A DNA stretch of 64,000 nucleotides, taken from the NCBI RefSeq assembly GCF_017165765.1, contig NZ_JAFGZD010000002.1, positions 1 through 64,000 on the forward strand. Direction: 5' to 3'. Each line of letters opens with the position of its first letter. Positions within the stretch are counted from its first letter, which is position 1. The position numbers and the translations under genes were made by a program. This DNA is from Pseudomonas capsici (GTDB lineage Bacteria; Pseudomonadota; Gammaproteobacteria; Pseudomonadales; Pseudomonadaceae). This document shows positions 28,299 through 39,239 of this stretch, in pieces. Below the pieces are notes generated by a model. The model was not told the origin of the DNA. It did not search any database and saw only the letters and a list, made by a program, of their open reading frames with translations.

Positions 28299-29261
28299 AT
28301 GTCCGAAAATATAGAACTTCGCGCAGAGGTGCCGTCCGAATTGGGCGGTCAACGCCTCGATCAAGTCGCCGCACAATTATTCGCAGAGCACTCGCGCTCG
28401 CGCCTTTCCGCCTGGATCAAGGACGGCCGTCTGACTGTGGACGGCGGTGTCCTGCGCCCGCGTGACATCGTTCACGGTGGCTCTGTCCTGCAACTGATCG
28501 CCGAGCAAGAGGCTCAGGGCGAGTGGGTTGCCCAGGATATCGAGCTGGATATCGTTTACGAAGACGACCAGATTCTGGTGATCAACAAGCCTGCTGGCCT
28601 TGTGGTGCATCCTGCCGCAGGTCATGCCGACGGGACCTTGCTCAATGCACTGCTGCACCACGTTCCGGACATCATCAACGTGCCGCGTGCCGGCATCGTG
28701 CATCGTCTGGACAAGGACACCACGGGCCTGATGGTGGTCGCCAAGACCCTCCAGGCCCAGACCCAACTGGTAACGCAACTGCAGAATCGCAGCGTCAGCC
28801 GTATCTATGAGTGCATCGTCATCGGAGTCGTCACCGCTGGCGGCAAGATCGATGCGCCGATCGGTCGTCACGGCCAGCAGCGTCAGCGCATGGCGGTGAT
28901 GGAAGGCGGCAAGCAGGCGGTCAGTCATTATCGCGTACTTGAGCGCTTCCGCTCCCACACTCATGTGCGGGTCAAGCTGGAAACCGGTCGTACTCACCAG
29001 ATCCGCGTGCACATGGCGCACATCAACTATCCGCTGGTAGGCGATCCTGCCTACGGTGGTCGTTTCCGTATCCCGCCAGCGGCCAGCCCGAGCATGGTTG
29101 AGTCGTTGAAGACGTTCCCGCGTCAGGCTCTGCATGCCCGCTTCCTTGAACTGGATCACCCGGTTACAGGCCAGCGCATGAGCTGGGAATCGCCGTTGCC
29201 TGACGATTTCGTCTGGCTGCTGTCGTTGCTCAAGCAGGACCGCGAGGCGTTTGTCGGGTGA
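28299..29261 (+). CDS. rluD: 23S rRNA pseudouridine synthase RluD
   Basis: A 320-aa enzyme making pseudouridines 1911/1915/1917 in helix 69 of 23S rRNA. The N-terminal S4 domain (about 17-75) precedes the RluA-type catalytic domain with Asp138 in HRLDKDTTGL. Other motifs are INKPAGLVVHP and TGRTHQIRVHM. No strong Shine-Dalgarno precedes ATG 28299. The stop overlaps the pgeF GTG start by four bases (GTGA). Confidence 0.95.
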   Translation: MSENIELRAEVPSELGGQRLDQVAAQLFAEHSRSRLSAWIKDGRLTVDGGVLRPRDIVHGGSVLQLIAEQEAQGEWVAQDIELDIVYEDDQILVINKPAGLVVHPAAGHADGTLLNALLHHVPDIINVPRAGIVHRLDKDTTGLMVVAKTLQAQTQLVTQLQNRSVSRIYECIVIGVVTAGGKIDAPIGRHGQQRQRMAVMEGGKQAVSHYRVLERFRSHTHVRVKLETGRTHQIRVHMAHINYPLVGDPAYGGRFRIPPAASPSMVESLKTFPRQALHARFLELDHPVTGQRMSWESPLPDDFVWLLSLLKQDREAFVG

Positions 29262-29986
29262 ACGACTGGCTGATTCCAGACTGGCCTGCGCCTGCGCACG
29301 TCAGGTCTTGCATCACCACTCGTTCGGGCGGGGCCAGTCAGGCTCCGTTCGACAGCTTCAATCTGGGCGATCATGTGGGCGACGATCCGCAGGCGGTTGC
29401 CGGCAATCGTCGACATCTGTCTTCACAATTGAATGTGCAGCCTGCCTGGTTGCGTCAGGTGCACGGTGTCGCTGTGGCGCATGCCGACCCTTCTGCGGTG
29501 GCCGAAGCCGACGCAAGCTGGACCGACACGCCGGGTGTCGCCTGCAGCATCATGACCGCCGACTGCCTTCCCGCGCTGTTCTGCAATCGTGAGGGCACCC
29601 GTGTCGCTGCGGCTCATGCCGGCTGGCGGGGGCTTGCGGCAGGTGTGCTTGAGGCAACGGCCGACAGTTTGAATGCCGCCCCTGAAGACATAATGGTCTG
29701 GCTCGGCCCTGCCATCGGGCAGCCTTCTTTCGAGGTCGGCCCGGAAGTCCGGGAAACCTTCATGGCGACCCATCCGCAAACGGCCGATGCCTTCATCCCA
29801 AGTGCCAATGCCGGGCGCTTCATGGCCGATATCTACGCCCTTGCGCGTTTGCGGCTGGCCGCCTATGGTGTTTTATCAGTCCACGGTGGCGGGCTGGATA
29901 CCTTCACTGACTCGCGTTTCTTTTCCTACCGCCGGAGCGCCACCACTGGCCGTTTCGCCTCGCTGATCTGGATCGAGCAAGCCTGA
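29258..29986 (+). CDS. pgeF: Polyphenol oxidase/laccase-domain protein PgeF
   Basis: A 242-aa YfiH/DUF152 protein with the conserved metal site His69 (RQVHG), Cys103 (TADCLP) and His120 (HAGWRG). Family work on YfiH gives a role in peptidoglycan editing (removing wrongly incorporated serine from muropeptide precursors), and members also act on purine nucleosides. The start is GTG 29258, fixed by the four-base overlap with rluD. The rluD-pgeF-clpB order is conserved. Confidence 0.9.
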   Translation: MNDWLIPDWPAPAHVRSCITTRSGGASQAPFDSFNLGDHVGDDPQAVAGNRRHLSSQLNVQPAWLRQVHGVAVAHADPSAVAEADASWTDTPGVACSIMTADCLPALFCNREGTRVAAAHAGWRGLAAGVLEATADSLNAAPEDIMVWLGPAIGQPSFEVGPEVRETFMATHPQTADAFIPSANAGRFMADIYALARLRLAAYGVLSVHGGGLDTFTDSRFFSYRRSATTGRFASLIWIEQA

Positions 29987-30054
29987 TTGCAGGCTTCTTC
30001 ATGCCGCCGGCAGTCCGCTCCAGCATCAGGCTGACAGGCATCAATAAAGTCAAA

Positions 30055-30080
30055 CTTGAAACCCGCAGAATCGTCCGCAT
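30055..30080 (+). promoter_or_regulatory. Sigma32 heat-shock promoter of clpB
   Basis: CTTGAAA (30055-30061), a 13-base spacer, and CCGCAT (30075-30080). This matches the RpoH consensus CTTGAAA-N13-CCCCAT with one difference. It lies 74 bases before the clpB start, the expected place for a heat-shock chaperone promoter. Confidence 0.8.
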
Positions 30081-30153
30081 CTAACTGACTATCCAGCAGG
30101 TTTTCGTTATAGGTGTGTTCATTGCTCCGGCCTGCTCTGAAGGAAGGTGACTA

Positions 30154-32718
<2,565 letters not shown>

Positions 32719-32742
32719 TGACTTCTTTATATAGCTGAACGC

Positions 32743-32770
32743 AAGGGCTCTCCGTGTGAGGGCCCTTTTT
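32743..32770 (+). terminator. clpB intrinsic terminator
   Basis: AAGGGC (32743-32748) pairs with GCCCTT (32762-32767), extended by G-T and G-C pairs, and is followed by TTTTTC. Confidence 0.8.
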
Positions 32771-32870
32771 CATCACGGTAGCTGGCGGGACAGAAAATCG
32801 GGTTTGCGGGCGGTATGCAGGGGATCTGAAAAAAAATCGCAAATCATTGTCTTAAAAGCAATTTAGAGGG

Positions 32871-32898
32871 TTGACAGGTGTTTTTGAAAATGTAGAAT
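32871..32898 (+). promoter_or_regulatory. tRNA operon promoter with GC discriminator
   Basis: A perfect TTGACA (32871-32876), a 16-base spacer and TAGAAT (32893-32898, five of six). It is followed by AGCGCGCC, a GC-rich discriminator typical of stringently controlled stable-RNA promoters. Confidence 0.8.
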
Positions 32899-33018
32899 AG
32901 CGCGCCTCAGAGACGTGAACGCAACGTTGCAAACGAAGCGAACAAGGTCGAAGAGGTTGAATTAACGAGTTAACAGCGAGTTGATTCAATGCAGTAAGTT
33001 GAATCTGAAATCCAACGT

Positions 33019-33094
<76 letters not shown>

Positions 33095-33123
33095 GATTTC
33101 AAAAGGTTCAATGCAGTTTCAGT

Positions 33124-33200
33124 CGGGGTATAGCGCAGTCCGGTAGCGCGCCTGCTTTGGGAGCAGGATGTCAGGAGTTCGAATCCCCTTACCCCGACCA
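33124..33200 (+). tRNA. tRNA-Pro (TGG), first copy
   Basis: A 77-nt cloverleaf with encoded CCA. Acceptor CGGGGTA/TACCCCG; anticodon stem CCTGC/GCAGG with anticodon TGG at 33158-33160. It is identical in sequence to the copy at 33377. Confidence 0.95.
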
Positions 33201-33205
33201 TATTT

Positions 33206-33281
33206 GGGTCGTTAGCTCAGTTGGTAGAGCAGTTGGCTTTTAACCAATTGGTCGTAGGTTCGAATCCTACACGACCCACCA
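33206..33281 (+). tRNA. tRNA-Lys (TTT)
   Basis: A 76-nt cloverleaf with encoded CCA. Acceptor GGGTCGT/ACGACCC; anticodon TTT at 33239-33241 in loop CTTTTAA. It starts five bases after the first tRNA-Pro. Confidence 0.95.
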
Positions 33282-33319
33282 TTTTTGGCTACAGAGTATC
33301 TTTGAAGCCGAATCTTATA

Positions 33320-33344
33320 GATCTGATGCCAGTTGTATCAGATC
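33320..33344. other. Short perfect inverted repeat between tRNAs
   Basis: GATCTGAT (33320-33327) and ATCAGATC (33337-33344) flank a 9-base spacer in the gap between tRNA-Lys and the second tRNA-Pro. It may be a processing hairpin. Confidence 0.4.
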
Positions 33345-33376
33345 GAAGGCAGCTGGTTGAGGTGTCTTGATTTCAA

Positions 33377-33453
33377 CGGGGTATAGCGCAGTCCGGTAGC
33401 GCGCCTGCTTTGGGAGCAGGATGTCAGGAGTTCGAATCCCCTTACCCCGACCA
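33377..33453 (+). tRNA. tRNA-Pro (TGG), second copy
   Basis: A 77-nt sequence identical to the tRNA-Pro at 33124-33200, complete with CCA. The flanks differ except for four to five bases on the 3' side, so the repeat is essentially the gene itself. Confidence 0.95.
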
Positions 33454-33505
33454 TATTCAGCACGAAAGTAGTTTTTTTATAGCTACTCTCGATGCGACCC
33501 GAAAG

Positions 33506-33548
33506 ATGCCTGGCTTTAGCTTGAACGCTAAAACCGGGCATTTTTCTT
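33506..33548 (+). terminator. tRNA operon terminator
   Basis: ATGCCTGGCTTTAGC pairs with GCTAAAACCGGGCAT (two imperfect pairs) over the loop TTGAAC, then TTTTTC. It ends the tRNA transcript before the EamA gene. Confidence 0.85.
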
Positions 33549-33641
33549 TTGTGCGTGATAAAAGTCATCGCATGACGCAAGGAAGCACGGCCGTCGTTGC
33601 AAGCCAGAGGCGGCTACTTCATTTCCAGGTAAGGAATATCC

Positions 33642-34541
33642 ATGAGCACGAGCTTACTCAAACGTCCCGAGTTTTTTGCACTGATTGCCGCGATTCTGAA
33701 CGGCACCATCGGTGTTTTCACCCGTATGGGCTTCGCACACGGCGCAAGCTCCAATCAGATTGCATTCTGGAAGTGTTTCGGCGCTTTCCTTGTGATTGCC
33801 CTCTACTGTGCCGTCAACCAGAAGCGCAGACGCGAAACTCTGGCGTTGGCCAGCAAGTGGCCTCAATTCGCCTTGCTCGCGTTTCTGGGAATATTCTGCC
33901 TCTACTTTTTTGAAACCTGGGCTTTCGAAGAAGCTTCCATACCGCTGGTGGCCTTTCTGCTTTATGCCGCGGGTGGCATGACCATTATTCTGTCTGCCCT
34001 GTTTCTGGGGGAGCGAATCGGTCTGTACAAGATCATCGCTTTTGGCACCATTCTGGCGGGCGTCTACCTGATTCTGAGCTACGAAGGCGAGATCAGCGGC
34101 AGCTATCTCGGTATCACGCTGGCATTGCTGGGTGGGCTGGGGTATGCCTTGTTCATATTCAGTTCCAAGCTGATGAACATTGGCAGTGGCTTGCCGCAAC
34201 TGGCCTGGCTTTTTGGTTTTGGTAGCCTGTATCTGCTGGTGCCTTTACTGAAAGAGGGCTTTGTCATTCCGGGCGGCATGGCTCTTCTGGCCATCGCAGC
34301 TCTGATATTGCTGCCCACCATTGGTGGCTTCTATTGCACGACCAAGGCCGTGGATGAAGGAGAGGCGAGTAAAGTGCAGATCATTGAAACCAGCGACCCG
34401 CTTTTTGCCACGCTCTTTGCATTTATCTTGTTTGGCGAGTCGCTGGGGTTTGTCGGAACCCTCGGAGCGCTGTGCATCATGGCCGGTCTGCTTTTTGCCC
34501 TGAAAAAGAACGACCCGCCTGCTCTTGTCGCCGCAAAGTAA
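33642..34541 (+). CDS. EamA/DMT-family transporter
   Basis: A 299-aa inner-membrane protein with about ten hydrophobic segments in two EamA halves (about 10-145 and 155-290). Landmarks are NGTIGVFTRMGFAHGASSNQIAFWK near the start and ETSDPLFATLFAFILFGESLGFVGTLGA in the second half, the usual E-x-x-x-x-x-x-x-F-GE pattern. AAGGAA lies 11 bases before ATG 33642. Members export small metabolites or amino acids; the substrate here is unknown. It begins the accessory region right after the tRNA terminator. Confidence 0.85.
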   Translation: MSTSLLKRPEFFALIAAILNGTIGVFTRMGFAHGASSNQIAFWKCFGAFLVIALYCAVNQKRRRETLALASKWPQFALLAFLGIFCLYFFETWAFEEASIPLVAFLLYAAGGMTIILSALFLGERIGLYKIIAFGTILAGVYLILSYEGEISGSYLGITLALLGGLGYALFIFSSKLMNIGSGLPQLAWLFGFGSLYLLVPLLKEGFVIPGGMALLAIAALILLPTIGGFYCTTKAVDEGEASKVQIIETSDPLFATLFAFILFGESLGFVGTLGALCIMAGLLFALKKNDPPALVAAK

Positions 34542-34549
34542 TAGATTTT

Positions 34550-34617
34550 TCGCGAATGAATTCGCTCCTGCCCGGGTTCAATACACCGGTTAAAGTGGGA
34601 GCGACTTCAGTCGCAAA
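34550..34617. repeat. REP-like inverted repeat pair
   Basis: The left arm TCGCGAATGAATTCGCTCCT and right arm GTGGGAGCGACTTCAGTCGC are inverted (core GGGAGCGA.TTCA.TCGC) with about 25 bases between. It belongs to the same family as the repeat inside thiO. Confidence 0.65.
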
Positions 34618-35006
34618 TACCTGATCCAAAGCCCGCCTTCAAGCAGCCTATGCTGCCCCCTCCATTCTCCTGCAGCCCGAATTATTCTTAGAGAAAGAAG
34701 TTATAAGGTTAGCTGCAGGAAAAATAAATCCTGAAAAAATAATACTGCGTTGTAATCTTTCTTTACAGAAATACTTATAAGACGATGTATTTATCAGGGA
34801 TCGCTTTGATATTCCATACGGTAATAAACTTGTTAAAAAATGGCAGTTGTCAAAAAACAGTGTGTCATTATTATCTGCCCTAAATTTCCACGAGAAATAA
34901 AACACTCCTGACGACACAATCAAACGGAGTTGAAACTCACCCATATTAATGGAGGATCCAAAAGGTCTGGAGTTTCTCGAAGGGCCAAAAGCCTTGGCGA
35001 GGGTTG

Positions 35007-35042
35007 CGATAATTCCTCAGCGGTTTTGCTGAGGAATTATCG
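35007..35042. terminator. Perfect 15-bp hairpin
   Basis: CGATAATTCCTCAGC (35007-35021) and its exact complement (35028-35042) enclose loop GGTTTT. It lies 21 bases past the end of the minus-strand transporter gene. It lacks a U-tract, so termination may be by hairpin strength or the element may have another role. Confidence 0.55.
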
Positions 35043-35062
35043 GCAAACAGAAAGCATACAAG

Positions 35063-35965
35063 TTATCGGGTAGCGGGTGCCGCATTTTTTGATCTGCAAA
35101 ACCAGACACCCAGCAAAGACAGGATAAAACCGGCAATTTGTACGGGCACGAGCCTGTCTCCGAAAATAGCCCATGCCTCCAGCGCAGCCAGTGGAGGCGC
35201 GAGTAGTAACAGGGATGTTGTTTTAGTCATGTCCCCGTTCCTGATCAGCCAGACCAGAGAAAGTGTTCCCAGTCCTGACAAGACCATAACGGCCCAGGCA
35301 AGAGAAAAGATGAAGTTTGCATTGAGGATCAGGTGTGACTCGCCAAGAGACAGTATCAGGATCAGTGATGTAAACGCCGAAAACAGGTTCTGCAGTGCCA
35401 TGGAAGGCAAGAGTTCAGATGACCCGAGGGAGGTTTTTTGCAGGATGGTGCCAAGGGTTATCGAGAGCACGGAAAGCAGGGCAACCAGTAATACCCAGAA
35501 TGAGTAATCAGGGTGGTTGCCTGTTTGAAATGAAGGCGAAAGGACGAGGGTGACACCGGAAAGTCCGATCAGGATACCCAGAGCCTGAAGGGGGGAGATT
35601 CTTCCCTTCAGAAAGGTGATCGAAATCACGACTGTCAGCAGTGGCTGCAAGGCACCCAGCAGAGCCATCAGAGCGGCGGGTAGTCCTTTTGAAATGGCCC
35701 AGTAACTTCCGCCCAGGTACAGCCCGTTGATCAGCAGACCTGCAACGATGTGTTTGTGCCACTCATTGAGTGGAGGCCATATTTTTTTGAATAGTGCAGA
35801 AACGACAGCGAACAACAGAAAGGAAAAAAAGAAACGAATGGCCAGGAAGATGTTGGGCGACGCGGAACCCACAATCATTCTTCCAACAATAAAGCCGGTG
35901 GACCAAAGGACAACAAACAGGCAGGAAACAATCAGGACCGTGTTGTTATGCAGCTTGGCTTTCAA
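35063..35965 (-). CDS. EamA/DMT-family transporter
   Basis: A ~300-aa inner-membrane protein with about ten hydrophobic segments in two EamA halves (LFVVLWSTGFIVGRMIVGSA near the start; LLLLAPPLAALEAWAIFGDRL in the second half). The likely start is TTG 35965, behind GGGAAGA; an in-frame upstream start at 36028 (321 aa) adds a charged, non-membrane leader and is less likely. It is transcribed away from the dioxygenase gene, sharing a 185-base divergent promoter region. It may export that enzyme's product (inference). Codon use is more AT-rich than the core genes. Confidence 0.8.
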   Translation of the reverse strand: MKAKLHNNTVLIVSCLFVVLWSTGFIVGRMIVGSASPNIFLAIRFFFSFLLFAVVSALFKKIWPPLNEWHKHIVAGLLINGLYLGGSYWAISKGLPAALMALLGALQPLLTVVISITFLKGRISPLQALGILIGLSGVTLVLSPSFQTGNHPDYSFWVLLVALLSVLSITLGTILQKTSLGSSELLPSMALQNLFSAFTSLILILSLGESHLILNANFIFSLAWAVMVLSGLGTLSLVWLIRNGDMTKTTSLLLLAPPLAALEAWAIFGDRLVPVQIAGFILSLLGVWFCRSKNAAPATR

Positions 35966-36150
35966 TATGTTCTTCCCTGAATAAATAAATTGGCAGGAGA
36001 TTTTGAGTTCGACTTTTTGGAAAGTCAATAGTGTTTAAGGCGTGAGTGGGCACTAAGGCTGTCTGAGAAAATTTGTTTTCAAAGAAGCTTTATATTGCCC
36101 GCACATCCGGGCGGCTCTCGATCTTGGTATTAACTTTAATGAGGTTCACT

Positions 36151-37041
36151 ATGGGTGCTTTTAATCTTGTCGATTTCTTGTCAGAAGTGAAGTTTGCATA
36201 CGTCAGGGAAAGTTTTATTTCCCTGGACGGGGATGATGTCACGAAAATCGTAAAAGGGCTGGGTGCCACGGATGAGGATCTGGAAAATCTCAAACGTGTC
36301 AGCGATAACCTGCCTCCTGATCCGACGTTGCCTTTTCGAGAGTCCAGGAATGGTCGTTTCGAACTGGACTTCGCCAACTCGAAAATCAACCGGATCGAGT
36401 TCCAGCCTTTCGTGCTTTCTGTTCAGGAAGACTTTGTACGCCACGACTCGGGGAAGATAAGAGAGTTCAGGGGGATTGGCGATGACCTGCAACTCAATCG
36501 TGCCTTTCAGGCATTGCTGCTTTTCAAGGCATTCTTGATCAAGGATACCTCGGTCACCCCAAGGCCAAGCCTTGATTATGATTCCACCAGTCTGGTTTCA
36601 ACGGTTTTCAACCTCAGAACCATCACGACACCGGAACTGCTGGGTGAGCCTGCGCTGGAAGGCGTGCATGCCGATGGCGTCGACCATACGATGACGACTC
36701 TGTTGGGCAAAGAGAATATTACGGATAACAGTGCGATCACTTTTATCCATGACAACAGGGAAAAGAATGGCACCCGCTGGAACGAGGTCAACCCCGAGTA
36801 TCGTCGAGGGCAGGCACAGCACAAAAAGTTTCTGGATACATTGCTGATCGCCGATCACCAGAGAAAGCACAGCCTTTCGCCTGTGCATGCGGCCGTGAGC
36901 GATGCGCGGGCCACGCGGGACATGCTGATCTTCTTTACGCGGCACCCGACGAAGAAAGGGCATATTTCAAACCCTTATGACTCTTTCAATCCGCACAAAG
37001 AGATTCCTCTGTCGATCAATTACCCTGAATTCATTGCGTAG
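36151..37041 (+). CDS. 2-oxoglutarate/Fe(II) amino-acid dioxygenase (BsmA/IDO-like)
   Basis: A 296-aa protein of the 2OG-Fe dioxygenase family (Pfam 2OG-Fe_2), which includes free L-isoleucine and other amino-acid hydroxylases. The iron motif is in EGVHADGVDHTMTTLLGKEN, with His173 and Asp175. NSAITFIHDN follows, and the distal His is probably His240 (HSLSPVH), then the Arg segment SDARATRDMLIFF. It should hydroxylate a free amino acid or similar substrate with O2 and 2-oxoglutarate. ATG 36151 follows GAGG. It is divergent from an EamA exporter and convergent with an LLM monooxygenase operon. Confidence 0.8.
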   Translation: MGAFNLVDFLSEVKFAYVRESFISLDGDDVTKIVKGLGATDEDLENLKRVSDNLPPDPTLPFRESRNGRFELDFANSKINRIEFQPFVLSVQEDFVRHDSGKIREFRGIGDDLQLNRAFQALLLFKAFLIKDTSVTPRPSLDYDSTSLVSTVFNLRTITTPELLGEPALEGVHADGVDHTMTTLLGKENITDNSAITFIHDNREKNGTRWNEVNPEYRRGQAQHKKFLDTLLIADHQRKHSLSPVHAAVSDARATRDMLIFFTRHPTKKGHISNPYDSFNPHKEIPLSINYPEFIA

Positions 37042-37053
37042 GTGTTTTTCATG

Positions 37054-37087
37054 AGCCCCATCTGCCGAAAGGATGGGGCTGCGCTTT
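37054..37087. terminator. Terminator between dioxygenase and LLM operon
   Basis: AGCCCCATC (37054-37062) pairs exactly with GATGGGGCT (37072-37080). GCGCTTTTT follows on the plus strand, and GAAAAA lies upstream for use by the minus-strand operon. Confidence 0.8.
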
Positions 37088-37108
37088 TTAGAAGAACCTG
37101 TGCCGACC

Positions 37109-38443
37109 TCACGTCGGCAAGTCGATACCGGGTAGTTCCAGATGTGAGCGCAGTGTATTGCCCGTATAAGCGGTGCGATAAGCGTTGCGCCGTTGCAGCT
37201 CCGGGATGACCAGATCGACGAAGTCCTGCATGCCTCCGGGAAGATGAGGCCACATGATCGCATAGCCATCCACGAGCCCTGCATCGAACCAGTCCAGCAA
37301 CTGGTCGGCTACCTGCTGCGGATCACCCACCACTACACGATGGCCTGCTGCGCTGGCGACGCGTTCGATAACCTGTCGCAGTGTCATCTGTTCGCGTTGC
37401 GCCATGTCCCGAAGCAACTCGTAACGGCTTTTGATGCCGGGAACGGCAGCCGGGTCCAGCTCCGGGAACGGCCCGTCCAGCGGCCAGTCCGACAGGTCCA
37501 CACCAATGAGCTCGAACAGCAGGGCTCTACCCACTTCGGGTTGCAGCAGACTTCCCAGTTCGGCCTGTTTCTCGCGAGCCTGCGCCTCGGTTTCACCGAC
37601 GATCACCAGCACGCCAAGCAGCAGACGTATTCCTTCTGCAGAACGTCCATGGCGTTGCGCCAGGTGGCGAATGTCCGAACCGATGCGCTGGGCTTCCTCA
37701 CGGGTCTGGGCTGCAAAGAACACGGCATCGGCAGTCTGTGCAGCGAAGCTTCTGCCGACATCCGAAGCGCCGGCCTGGAACAGCACAGGATGACCTTGAG
37801 GTGAGCGGGGGACATTGAGCGGGCCTTCGACCTTGTAGAACCGGCCTTCATGGCGGATGGGAGTTACCCGTGCCGGATCGGCGAAGCGGGCGTTTTCCTT
37901 GTCACCGACAATGGCGTCATCCTTCCAGCTGTCCCAAAGCTTGCGGACTACGGCGACAAACTCTTCAGCGCGGGCATACCGCTCATCATGGGGTGGCAGG
38001 CTTGATCCAAAGTTACGCGATTCCGCCTCGCTGGCCGTCGTCACGATATTCCAGCCAACACGCCCGCCGCTGAGATGATCCAGCCAGGCGAAGGTGCGGG
38101 CAACGTTGAACGGCTGCGTGTGAGCGGTCGATACCGTCCCTACCAGACCTATATGTTCAGTCACACCAGCGATAAGGGCGAGGGTGCTGATGGGCTCAGC
38201 CCGAAAGGGAATGCCCTTGGCAATATTTTTAAAGCCGTCTTTATCCCGATCCTGTGTCACAGCCAGAATGTCCGGGAAAAAGATCAGATCGAACAGGCCG
38301 CGTTCGGCCAGTCGCGCGAAATCCTTGTAGTAAGCGGCACTGAGCACTTGAGACGTGCCGGCTTGTGGGTGGCGCCAGGAGGCAATGTGGTTTCCCCCAA
38401 GAGCACCGAATGCAGCCAGGTGCAGTTGACGTTGACTGGTCAT
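37109..38443 (-). CDS. LLM flavin monooxygenase, NtaA/SnaA/DszA family
   Basis: A 444-aa FMNH2-dependent monooxygenase of the luciferase-like class, NtaA/SnaA/SoxA (DszA) group. Motifs include FGALGGNHIASWRHP, FDLIFFPDILAV, VSTAHTQPFNVARTFAWLDHLSGGRVGWNIVTT and HPVLFQAGASDVGRSFAA. Such enzymes oxidise C-S or C-N bonds in small molecules using reduced FMN from a partner reductase; none is encoded nearby. It is the last gene of the ABC operon, 22 bases after a permease gene, so its substrate is probably what the transporter imports. Confidence 0.87.
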   Translation of the reverse strand: MTSQRQLHLAAFGALGGNHIASWRHPQAGTSQVLSAAYYKDFARLAERGLFDLIFFPDILAVTQDRDKDGFKNIAKGIPFRAEPISTLALIAGVTEHIGLVGTVSTAHTQPFNVARTFAWLDHLSGGRVGWNIVTTASEAESRNFGSSLPPHDERYARAEEFVAVVRKLWDSWKDDAIVGDKENARFADPARVTPIRHEGRFYKVEGPLNVPRSPQGHPVLFQAGASDVGRSFAAQTADAVFFAAQTREEAQRIGSDIRHLAQRHGRSAEGIRLLLGVLVIVGETEAQAREKQAELGSLLQPEVGRALLFELIGVDLSDWPLDGPFPELDPAAVPGIKSRYELLRDMAQREQMTLRQVIERVASAAGHRVVVGDPQQVADQLLDWFDAGLVDGYAIMWPHLPGGMQDFVDLVIPELQRRNAYRTAYTGNTLRSHLELPGIDLPT

Positions 38444-38465
38444 GGTTTACTCCTTGTATGAGATT

Positions 38466-39239
38466 TCAACTAACGGCAACCTTGGCGCTCTGGCTATCGT
38501 GCTCCGGGGTGGTATTGCCGCAGATACGTGCGGATATCCGGTTGATGACCCCTTGCAGAACATCACTCATGACATAGTAAAAAGCGGCAATGAGTGCGTA
38601 GCACTGCCAGGGTGCAACGACCCGGTTGTTCACCAGTACGGTGGTTCTGAAGAAGTCGGTGATTCCGAGTGGATAAAGCAGTGTGGAGAGTTTGAAAACC
38701 ACAATGGATATCGCGCCCAGCGCTGGAACACAGGAGATCAGTGCCTGGGGCAATATGATGCGAAACAGTATTGTTCTGCGTGACAGGCCGGTGATTTCGG
38801 CGGCTTCGATCTGGAGTTGTTCGACACCGGCGACTGCACTGCGCAGGGCTTCGCAATAATAGCTTCCCCCGATCAGGGTCAGCGCCACGACGGCGGCCGA
38901 TGCCGGTGTCACTCTGAAAGGTAATACCTCAGGCGATACCAGATAGGCCGCGCTGATAATGAAAAGCGGTGGTATGGCCTGAGTGCTCACAACAATGAAG
39001 CCTGCGATAAAACCCGGAAGGCCGCCTGCGAGTCGCAAGCCTGCCAGCAGTGCACCGAAGAGCAGCCCCAGCGATACGCCCGTCAAGGAGTAGATGGCAG
39101 TCGTATAAAGGCCATCCAGAAAAAACGGCCATGACGAGGCCAGTTCTTTCCAGACCGGATCGATCAGCGCCCATACCCCAAAAAAACCGAAGATGATCAG
39201 TAAGCGGTATCTGCCGATAATGGACAGGATGATGTTCAT
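38466..39239 (-). CDS. Amino-acid-type ABC permease (second)
   Basis: A 257-aa HisM/HisQ-type permease with five or six hydrophobic segments. The EAA-loop region is GVEQLQIEAAEITGLSRRTILFRIILPQAL. The N-terminal scaffold FLDGLYTTAIYSLTGVSLGLLFGALLAGLRL matches the polar amino-acid permease fold. Its start overlaps the preceding permease by four bases. The two permeases should form a heterodimer with the ATPase. Confidence 0.85.
   Translation of the reverse strand: MNIILSIIGRYRLLIIFGFFGVWALIDPVWKELASSWPFFLDGLYTTAIYSLTGVSLGLLFGALLAGLRLAGGLPGFIAGFIVVSTQAIPPLFIISAAYLVSPEVLPFRVTPASAAVVALTLIGGSYYCEALRSAVAGVEQLQIEAAEITGLSRRTILFRIILPQALISCVPALGAISIVVFKLSTLLYPLGITDFFRTTVLVNNRVVAPWQCYALIAAFYYVMSDVLQGVINRISARICGNTTPEHDSQSAKVAVS

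Larger units (their letters stand above)
32719..33018. other. Intergenic: clpB terminator and tRNA promoter
   Basis: It holds the clpB terminator, a short AT-rich run, the tRNA promoter and about 120 bases of tRNA leader. No protein frame is supported. Confidence 0.7.
34542..35062. other. AT-rich intergenic region with REP pair and hairpin
   Basis: About 520 bases without a supported gene. A REP-like pair comes first, then about 300 bases of visibly AT-rich sequence (34680-34950) and a perfect 15-bp hairpin at the right end. A minus-strand frame at 34648-34944 (98 codons) has no recognisable features and a poor ribosome site; it could be a decayed gene. Confidence 0.55.

Noticed and set aside
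34648..34944. 98-codon minus-strand frame in the AT-rich gap
   Set aside because: There is no ribosome site of note, no recognisable domain and odd composition; kept only as a possible remnant.
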